Shown here: in pieces, positions 57,200 through 64,000 of the stretch | How the letters are laid out: each line of letters starts with the position of its first letter | How positions within the stretch are numbered: the stretch's first letter is position 1 | Assembly: GCF_014193285.1 (NCBI RefSeq) | Contig: NZ_JACHZE010000006.1 | Span: 240,165-304,164, forward strand | From: Atlantibacter sp. RC6 | GTDB lineage: Bacteria > Pseudomonadota > Gammaproteobacteria > Enterobacterales > Enterobacteriaceae | Reading direction: 5' to 3' | Length of the DNA stretch: 64,000 bases | Translations under genes and position numbers: made by a program | Notes under the pieces: model-generated | The model's input: only the letters and a program-made list of their open reading frames with translations | What the model was told of the DNA's origin: nothing | Databases searched by the model: none

Positions 57200-57830
57200 G
57201 ATGGTTATCCGATGGCAGATGAATGGTTAACGTAACCTGCTCCAGTACGCCTTCAACCAGCGCCTGGGCGGTTTCAAACGGGCTGACTCTGGCAATACCG
57301 TTGAGGCGCTTATCGATGAGCAGCGTCGCCAGGCCGTGCAGATACGCCCAGGCGACGGTGACGCGCATCGCCGTCGCGTCATCCAGGGCGATTTGCCCAT
57401 CCCCCGCCTGCGACGCGACGCTGCGCGCCATCATAAACATGGCGCGGCGCATGGCGGTGAGCAGATTTTGATTGGTTAAGCTGATGATCTCATTACGAAA
57501 CATCAGCCCAAAAAGCTGCGGATGCTCCGCGGCGAAGTGAACATAGGTTTTCGCCATCGCACGCCGCCGCGCCGCGTCATCCGCGCAGTTTTCCGCGGCA
57601 CGAAACAGCGCCGCCGCCAGCCGCTGATATCCCCGGGCCGCCAGTTCGCTGAGCAGATTCGCCAGGTCCCCGAAGTGATGCTTCGGCGCAGTGTGCGACA
57701 CTTGCGCTTCCCGCGCAATGGCGCGTAGCCCGACGCCCGCCAGCCCGTCGCGCACCAGCACGCGTTCAGCGGCTTCCAGTACCGCCTCGGGTAAACTCCC
57801 GTGGTGATAGGGGCGTTTCTCATCCGTCAT
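57189..57830 (-). CDS. TetR-family regulator
   Basis: 213 aa from the ATG at 57830. An N-terminal helix-turn-helix (RPYHHGSLPEAVLEAAERVLVRDGLAGVGLRAIAREAQVSHTAPKHHFGDLANLLSELAARG) is a clear TetR domain. The C-terminal part (FGLMFRNEIISLTNQNLLTAMRRAMFMMARSVA ... AVAWAYLHGLATLL) is the TetR_C_33/WHG ligand domain. It likely senses a small molecule and controls itself and the VOC gene. Confidence 0.93.
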   Translation of the reverse strand: MTDEKRPYHHGSLPEAVLEAAERVLVRDGLAGVGLRAIAREAQVSHTAPKHHFGDLANLLSELAARGYQRLAAALFRAAENCADDAARRRAMAKTYVHFAAEHPQLFGLMFRNEIISLTNQNLLTAMRRAMFMMARSVASQAGDGQIALDDATAMRVTVAWAYLHGLATLLIDKRLNGIARVSPFETAQALVEGVLEQVTLTIHLPSDNHHES

Positions 57831-58025
57831 ACAGGCTCCTTCGCTGCGCCAAATCTTACCAATGTAAAAATAGCCTATGTTGGTTAAACCGCCCGTCAAC
57901 GCCAGCGCATTGAGCCGCTTTGTAAAACGGATAATGGGCAATGGAAAATTACGCCAATTTGCGGCATTATTCTGCGCCTTTGAAGCTCCGGCACGTTTAA
58001 TGATAAAACCAGGTATTCACGCGTT

Positions 58026-58721
58026 ATGAAAACCCGTTACCCCTTAATCGCCCTTGCAGCGCTGTTCATGCTCAGTGGATGCAGCACCCCTTCCCAACTA
58101 CGCGCCCAGTACGACGTGGATTGCACCAGGAAATCTAACGGCGAGCAGCAAGCTTTTGATACCTGTTACACCCAGTCAAAAAACGCGATTCGCCAGCGGA
58201 TGAATTTCGTTAACCCGCTTGGCGCGGCGGAGCTGGCGCAGATCCTTGAAAAACTCGATGCCCAGAAAGCGGCATTTAAACCGGCGCCGAAGCCAAAACC
58301 GCTTACCGGGGAAGAATATCAAAAGCTGGTGGTGGCTGAATTAGATAAACGCTTTAACGCCGATAAAGCCACCTGGTCCGGCCAGGCGTGTGAAGTGTTG
58401 ATGAGCGTTAACGCCGACGGCACTATCGACCAGATTGAAGGCACCCCGACGCTGCCGAGCGCGCAGGCCGCCGCGGCCAGCGTCGCCATGGCCGATGCCA
58501 GTATCGACGCCGCCCTCGCCAACGGGCCGTCCAGCGACGAAAACGCCGCCACGCCCATCGCGCCGCCGGAAATCCAGCAGCAGCAAAACGGCGGCTCGCT
58601 GTGCACTGCATTTATCAACACTGCCAAAGCCAGTCCGTTGCCGAAACCACCGCTGGCCAACGGCGAAAGCAGCTTTGCGGTCTCTTTCACCTATGAAGAT
58701 GACGCCAGGCCGCAGAGTTAG
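58026..58721 (+). CDS. Lipoprotein with TolA C-terminal-like domain
   Basis: 231 aa. Lipoprotein signal TRYPLIALAALFMLSGCSTPSQLRAQ (lipobox LSGC). The middle is a Pro/Lys linker (AFKPAPKPKPLTGEEYQ). The C-terminal part (ELDKRFNADKATWSGQACEVLMSVNADGTIDQIEGTPTLPSAQAAA ... FAVSFTY) resembles the TolA C-terminal domain, an energy-transducing fold of TonB type. Enterobacterial relatives are annotated as cell-envelope integrity proteins. Divergent from TetR. Confidence 0.75.
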   Translation: MKTRYPLIALAALFMLSGCSTPSQLRAQYDVDCTRKSNGEQQAFDTCYTQSKNAIRQRMNFVNPLGAAELAQILEKLDAQKAAFKPAPKPKPLTGEEYQKLVVAELDKRFNADKATWSGQACEVLMSVNADGTIDQIEGTPTLPSAQAAAASVAMADASIDAALANGPSSDENAATPIAPPEIQQQQNGGSLCTAFINTAKASPLPKPPLANGESSFAVSFTYEDDARPQS

Positions 58722-58725
58722 CCCA

Positions 58726-58755
58726 TAAAAAAGGCTGCACATCCCGTGCAGCCTT
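58726..58755 (-). terminator. Terminator of hrpA
   Basis: AAGGCTGCAC-ATCCC-GTGCAGCCTT with six A on the plus strand before it; just past the hrpA stop. It may also end the convergent lipoprotein gene. Confidence 0.88.
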
Positions 58756-58759
58756 GTGG

Positions 58760-61700
58760 TTAAACGCCCACCTGCTCCATGGCCTGGAGCACACGTTTAT
58801 CGGATATCGGATACGGCGTCCCGAGTTGCTGCGCGAAGTAGCTGACCCGCAGTTCCTCAATCATCCAGCGGATCGCGGTCACTTCATCGTCATCACGGCG
58901 CGCGGCAGGCAGTTTGTTCAGCCACTGCTGCCACGCCTGCTGCACCGCTTCCACTTTCAACATCTGGGCGCGATCGCGATGCGGATCGATAGCCAGCTTC
59001 TCCAGCCGTTTTTCGATGGCCTGCAGATAGCGCAGCGTATCGCCGAGGCGCTGATAGCCGTTGCCGGTCACAAAGCCGCGGTATACCAGCCCGCTCATCT
59101 GGGCTTTGATATCCGACAGCCCCAGCGCCATGGTCATGTCCACCCGGCCCTTGAGCCGCTTATTGATGTTAAACACCGCCGTCAGGATCTGCTCCACCTG
59201 TTTGGCGATATCCACCACCGTATCGTTAAGCTCAGCGCGCACTTTTTCGTGCAACTGGGCAAAGCCCTCTTCGGTCCACACCGGCCCACCGTGTTCCGCT
59301 ATCAGCTTATCAACGCCGCAGGAGATACAGTCGTCGATCAGATCCAGCACTTTACCGTAGGGATTAAAATAGAGCCCCAGCTTGGCTTTGTTGGGCAATT
59401 TCTCGTGCAGATACTTAATCGGCGACGGGATATTCAACAACAGCAAGCGCCGCAGCCCGCGCCACATGGCGTTCTGCTGATCCTGCGGGTTATCGAACAG
59501 CTTAATCCCAACGCTCTCTTTTTCATCCACCAGCGCTGGCCAGGCCTTCACCTGGTAGCCGCCGCGCTTCTGCTGGTAGTGATCGGGCAGCGTGCCGAAG
59601 CTCCAGATATGCAGCCCGCTTTGCTCGATGCCGTCATCCGCCACGGCGGAGAGCGTCTCCTGCACTTTATCTTTCAGGCTGCCTTTCAGCGCCGTGAGAT
59701 CTTTGCCTTCGTTGAGCTTGCGATTTTTTTCATCCACCACCCGGAAGGTCATTTTCAGATGATCGGGCACCTGTTCCCACTGCCACGCCTCGCGATCGAC
59801 GGTGACGCCGGTCATGCGGCGCAGCTCGCGCTCCAGCGACTCCAGCAGCGGCATCTCCAGCGGCGTGGCGCGGCCTAAAAACGCTTCGGCATAGTTTGGC
59901 GCGGGCACAAAGTTACGGCGTAACGGCTTGGGCAGCGATTTAATCAGCGCGATAAGCAGCTCGCGGCGCATCCCTGGCACCTGCCATTCAAAACCGGCGT
60001 CTTCCACCTGATTGAGCAGCGGCAGCGGAATATGAACCGTCACGCCATCGGCGTCGCCGCCCGGCTCAAACTGATAGCTGAGCGGCAGCTTAAGGTTGCC
60101 CTGATGCCAGAAGTTCGGATAGTCCAGCTTGCTGACTTTCTCCGCGCCCTCTTTAATCAACATGCTCTTTTCGAAATTGAGCAGATCCGGGTTCTCTTTG
60201 CTGGCCTTTTTCCACCAGCTGTCGAAATGCCGGGCCGAGATCACCTCATGGCCGATACGCTGGTCGTAAAACTCAAACAGCGATTCATCATCCACCAGGA
60301 TGTCGCGACGGCGCGATTTGTGCTCCAGTTCTTCCACTTCGGCACGCAATTTCTGGTTATCCCGGAAGAAAGCGTGACGGGTTTGCCAGTCCCCTTCGAC
60401 CAGCGCATGGCGGATAAACAGTTCGCGGCACAGCGCCGGGTCGATCTGGCTGTAATTCACCTTGCGCGCCGCGACAATCGGCAGCCCGTAAACCGTGACC
60501 TTTTCTGTCGCCATCACCGCGCCCTGCGCCCTTTCCCAGTGCGGTTCGCTGTAGCTGCGCTTCAGCAGGTGCTGGGCAACCGGCTCAATCCATTCGGGAT
60601 CGATGCGTGCGGCAATGCGCCCCCACAGACGGCTGGTTTCCACCAGCTCGGCGACGATCGTCCATTTGGGCGGCTTCTTAAACAGGCCGGAACCGGGGAA
60701 GATCGCGAACCGGGCGTTGCGCGCGCCGGTAAACTCTTGTTTGTCGGTATCTTTCATCCCGATGTGCGACAGCAGGCCGGTGAGCAGCGCGGTGTGGATT
60801 TCGCGGTACTCCGCCGGTTCACTGTTTACCGGAATGCCCAGTTCTTTTACTACCTGGCGCAGTTGGGTGTAGATATCCTGCCATTCGCGCACCCGCAAAT
60901 AGTTCAGATAATCGGCCCGGCACAGGCGGCGGAACTGGTTCGAAGAGAGCGCTTTTTGCTGCTCGCCAAGGTAGTTCCACAGGTTGACAAACGCCAGAAA
61001 ATCCGACTCTTTGTCGTGGAAACGGCGGTGTTTCTCATCGGAGGCCTGCTGCTTGTCCATGGGCCGCTCGCGCGGATCCTGAATCGACAGCGCCGACGTG
61101 ATAATCATCGCCTCGCGCACGCAGCCGAGTTTACGGGCTTCCAGCACCATCCGCGCCAGACGCGGGTCCACCGGCAGTTGCGACAACTGGCGGCCCAGCG
61201 GCGTGAGTTTGTAAACCGAGGCCTGTTCGTCGGTGGTAATCGCCCCCAGCTCTTCCAGCAAGCGCACGCCGTCCTGGATATTGCGCTTGTCCGGCGCTTC
61301 GACAAACGGGAAAGCGGCGATGTCGCCCAGCCCCAGCGCGGTCATCTGCAAAATTACCGACGCCAGGTTGGTGCGCAGAATTTCCGGGTCGGTAAACTCC
61401 GGGCGCGACAGGAAGTCGTCTTCCGAATAGAGACGGATACAGATGCCTTCCGACACGCGGCCACAGCGGCCTTTACGCTGGTTGGCGGAGGCCTGGGAAA
61501 CCGGCTCAATCGGCAGGCGCTGAACTTTGGTGCGGTAGCTGTAGCGGCTAATGCGCGCCTGGCCCGGGTCAATCACATATTTGATGCCCGGCACCGTCAG
61601 CGAGGTTTCCGCCACGTTGGTCGCCAGCACGATGCGCCGCCCGGTATGGGACTGGAAAATCCGGTTCTGTTCGCTATTGGATAATCGCGCATACAGCGGC

Positions 61701-62659
61701 AGCACTTCGGTATGCGGCAGATTGAGCTTGTTCAGGCCGTCGGCGGTATCGCGGATTTCCCGCTCGCCGCTCATAAAGATCAGGATATCGCCGGGCGCTT
61801 CGTGGCTCAGCTCGTCCACGGCATCGAAAATCGCCTGTAGCTGGTCGCGCTCGGTATCGTCAGCGTCTTCGACAATCGGGCGATAGCGCACTTCTACCGG
61901 GTAGGTACGCCCCGAGACTTCGATAATCGGCGCGTGGTTAAAGTGCCGTGAAAAGCGTTCCGGGTCGATGGTCGCCGAGGTGATAATCACCTTGAGATCC
62001 GGACGACGCGGCAGCAGCTCTTTCAGATAGCCAAGCAGGAAGTCGATGTTCAGGCTGCGTTCGTGCGCCTCATCGATAATCAGCGTGTCGTACTGCATCA
62101 GCAGCCGGTCCTGCTGGATTTCCGCCAGCAGGATCCCGTCGGTCATCAGTTTAACCTGAGTGGATTCGCTGACATGATCGCTAAACCGCACCTTATAACC
62201 CACCGCGCCGCCCGGCTCGGTTTTCAGTTCATCGGCAATACGGTTCGCCACGGTGCGCGCCGCCAGACGGCGCGGCTGAGTGTGGCCGATCAGCCCGGTA
62301 ATGCCGCGCCCCAGCTCCATACAAATTTTCGGCAGCTGAGTGGTTTTCCCCGAGCCGGTTTCCCCGGCGACAATCACCACCTGGTGATCGCGAATAGCGG
62401 CCAGGATGTCGTCTTTTTTCTGGCTGACCGGCAGATTATCCGGATAGGTAATTTCAGGACGTGCGGCAAGGCGCAACTGAACCTTCCCTGCCGCTTCGTT
62501 AATCTGCTGCTCCAGCTCGGCGAAGATCGCCTGTTGGGCATCAGGATTTTTCACTTTTTTCGCGCCATGCAGACGGCGCGCAAAACGCTGGCGATCTTTC
62601 AGCATCAGCGTATCAAGGCGCGCCATCAGCGCGTTCAGATTCAGGTTTTTGGTTTCCAT
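58760..62659 (-). CDS. hrpA: ATP-dependent RNA helicase HrpA
   Basis: 1299 aa (E. coli 1300); start at METKNLNLNALMARLDTLMLK, aligned with the E. coli start. DEAH-box motifs: VIVAGETGSGKTTQLPK (Walker A), IIDEAHERSLN (DEAH), VIITSATIDPERFSRHF, QRKGRCGRVSEG. It extends with the large HrpA C-terminal region (DUF3418). It resolves ribosome collisions and processes some mRNAs. Confidence 0.97.
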   Translation of the reverse strand: METKNLNLNALMARLDTLMLKDRQRFARRLHGAKKVKNPDAQQAIFAELEQQINEAAGKVQLRLAARPEITYPDNLPVSQKKDDILAAIRDHQVVIVAGETGSGKTTQLPKICMELGRGITGLIGHTQPRRLAARTVANRIADELKTEPGGAVGYKVRFSDHVSESTQVKLMTDGILLAEIQQDRLLMQYDTLIIDEAHERSLNIDFLLGYLKELLPRRPDLKVIITSATIDPERFSRHFNHAPIIEVSGRTYPVEVRYRPIVEDADDTERDQLQAIFDAVDELSHEAPGDILIFMSGEREIRDTADGLNKLNLPHTEVLPLYARLSNSEQNRIFQSHTGRRIVLATNVAETSLTVPGIKYVIDPGQARISRYSYRTKVQRLPIEPVSQASANQRKGRCGRVSEGICIRLYSEDDFLSRPEFTDPEILRTNLASVILQMTALGLGDIAAFPFVEAPDKRNIQDGVRLLEELGAITTDEQASVYKLTPLGRQLSQLPVDPRLARMVLEARKLGCVREAMIITSALSIQDPRERPMDKQQASDEKHRRFHDKESDFLAFVNLWNYLGEQQKALSSNQFRRLCRADYLNYLRVREWQDIYTQLRQVVKELGIPVNSEPAEYREIHTALLTGLLSHIGMKDTDKQEFTGARNARFAIFPGSGLFKKPPKWTIVAELVETSRLWGRIAARIDPEWIEPVAQHLLKRSYSEPHWERAQGAVMATEKVTVYGLPIVAARKVNYSQIDPALCRELFIRHALVEGDWQTRHAFFRDNQKLRAEVEELEHKSRRRDILVDDESLFEFYDQRIGHEVISARHFDSWWKKASKENPDLLNFEKSMLIKEGAEKVSKLDYPNFWHQGNLKLPLSYQFEPGGDADGVTVHIPLPLLNQVEDAGFEWQVPGMRRELLIALIKSLPKPLRRNFVPAPNYAEAFLGRATPLEMPLLESLERELRRMTGVTVDREAWQWEQVPDHLKMTFRVVDEKNRKLNEGKDLTALKGSLKDKVQETLSAVADDGIEQSGLHIWSFGTLPDHYQQKRGGYQVKAWPALVDEKESVGIKLFDNPQDQQNAMWRGLRRLLLLNIPSPIKYLHEKLPNKAKLGLYFNPYGKVLDLIDDCISCGVDKLIAEHGGPVWTEEGFAQLHEKVRAELNDTVVDIAKQVEQILTAVFNINKRLKGRVDMTMALGLSDIKAQMSGLVYRGFVTGNGYQRLGDTLRYLQAIEKRLEKLAIDPHRDRAQMLKVEAVQQAWQQWLNKLPAARRDDDEVTAIRWMIEELRVSYFAQQLGTPYPISDKRVLQAMEQVGV

Positions 62660-62849
62660 GGTGCTTTTAAACGTTAGGTGCACAAGGTGTTAAGGTGTCG
62701 AGCGCGATGCGGCGTAGAGTACCACATCGCTCATTCCCACGCCTTGTTCAATAAATTCGAACATAGGAATCGATATATTGCGCTATCACTGCAATCGGAT
62801 TGTGAATAGAGTGTTTTCAAGCAAGGGGCACACCCCGATCACTAAATAA

Positions 62850-63467
<618 letters not shown>

Positions 63468-63491
63468 ATTTCAGCGATGAATTGAGTAAAG

Positions 63492-63516
63492 AGTGGGCCT
63501 CTCGCCCACTTTTTTT
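63492..63516 (+). terminator. Terminator of azoR
   Basis: AGTGGGC-CTCTC-GCCCACT followed by T6+, 25 bp past the stop. Confidence 0.9.
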
Positions 63517-63520
63517 ATGG

Positions 63521-63850
63521 CTACACCACTTCCCATGGCGTCTCATCCAGCGTGATCGTCAGCGCATCCCCGTCCCGCTGATACGCCACCGTATACTGAT
63601 GCTCGTCATGCATATTGCGATCGCAGCACGGCTCAAAATAGTGCGTCAGGCAGCGGAAAGTGAACTGGTTGTCGTCCAGGCTGACGATTTCAAACGACTC
63701 CGGTTGATAAGCGTAACGACGATCGCCGGGAAATTCCGACATCACAAAGCGTTCGAAAATCCCCGCATGGCGCGTGATAAACTGGATAAGCTGTTGTTTA
63801 TCCTGCGCATCGATACCTTCCAGCGGCAGACGAAAAGTGTGTTGTTCCAT
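63521..63850 (-). CDS. Hypothetical protein, 109 aa
   Basis: Convergent with azoR. A soluble protein (EQHTFRLPLEGIDAQDKQQLIQFITRHAGIFERFVMSEFPGDRRYAYQPESFEIVSLDDNQFTFRCLTHYFEPCCDRNMHDEHQYTVAYQRDGDALTITLDETPWEVV) with a possible metal-binding CC...H. No family is recognised, and the AzoR-adjacent position does not reveal a role. The start at 63850 is the only in-frame ATG upstream. Confidence 0.65.
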   Translation of the reverse strand: MEQHTFRLPLEGIDAQDKQQLIQFITRHAGIFERFVMSEFPGDRRYAYQPESFEIVSLDDNQFTFRCLTHYFEPCCDRNMHDEHQYTVAYQRDGDALTITLDETPWEVV

Positions 63851-63905
63851 GACGGCTCTCCATCAAAATGAGAATAACAGCGTAGCATTTCAGGGCTGCC
63901 CCGGA

Positions 63906-64000
63906 TGTATGAACCGGTCACATGGGTAACACTTTAAACCGGGCACATGGGTAACAGGTTATAACAGTACGGTAAACAGCTGACGGAGGTTTATCGTGCC
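63906..64000 (+). mobile_element. Left end of an IS481-family-like insertion sequence (cut off)
   Basis: Starts near TGTATG and carries two 20-bp repeats AACCGG(T/G)CACATGGGTAACA (63912-63931 and 63937-63956). GGAGG (63985-63989) precedes a GTG at 63996 that would begin a transposase. The ends and the ACATGGGTAAC pattern match IS481-type elements of Enterobacteriaceae as I know them; the transposase itself is beyond the window. Confidence 0.5.

Overview
The window is enterobacterial DNA (roughly balanced to moderately high GC). It holds one almost complete lambda-like siphovirus prophage (about 0.3-49.7 kb) followed by about 14 kb of host chromosome. The host genes hrpA, azoR, ydcF, cybB and proP closely resemble their Escherichia coli counterparts. 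hrpA, azoR, ydcF and cybB lie together as in E. coli, but proP sits between cybB and ydcF, and stress and regulatory genes are interspersed. This suggests an E. coli relative (Enterobacter/Kosakonia/Klebsiella-like) rather than E. coli itself. The genus cannot be fixed from sequence alone.

Prophage layout: late genes run leftward on the minus strand and the early-left (recombination/integration) operon runs rightward. From right to left: integrase, excisionase and a RecE/RecT recombination pair (43.2-49.6 kb); an immunity region of the RacR/YdaS/YdaT type with two divergent promoters overlapped by TATCGAT-type operators (41.1-42.6 kb); replication genes O and P with an iteron origin inside O (39.0-40.8 kb); accessory genes, including a large cytosine methyltransferase with tandem repeats and a serine recombinase inserted in the operon (33.9-39.0 kb); a nin-like region with a LexA-boxed dinI homologue, NinG, YlcG and a phi80-type Q antiterminator (30.6-33.4 kb); a lysis cassette of holins, GH19 endolysin and Rz/Rz1 (27.8-29.5 kb); an 860-bp stretch with four terminator-ended, RNA-like repeat units on the opposite strand (27.1-27.8 kb); terminase, portal and head genes including a protease with a nested scaffold start (17-25 kb); and tail genes from the tail tube to central fibre J and a side tail fibre with an S74 chaperone (0.6-16.5 kb).

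Several 'moron' cargo genes interrupt the structural operons, some with their own terminators: a periplasmic protein and a lipoprotein between the tail chaperone and tape measure, small genes on both strands around tail genes M and L, and a Con-10/YciG-type stress protein near the serine recombinase. Head genes build the capsid around the protease/scaffold. TerS/TerL package DNA through the portal, and the J-L-K-I-M-H genes form the tail tip. RecE/RecT, NinG and O/P handle DNA replication and recombination.

Host flank, 49.8-64 kb: a small unknown gene, a DUF4142 exported protein, a DUF1349 protein, an Hsp20 chaperone with a sigma-32-type promoter, small membrane and unknown proteins, cybB, proP with a conserved CRP site, ydcF, a VOC-fold protein with a TetR regulator, a lipoprotein, hrpA, azoR, an unknown gene, and the first ~95 bp of what looks like an IS481-family insertion sequence cut by the window edge. 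The left prophage boundary (attL) could not be identified.
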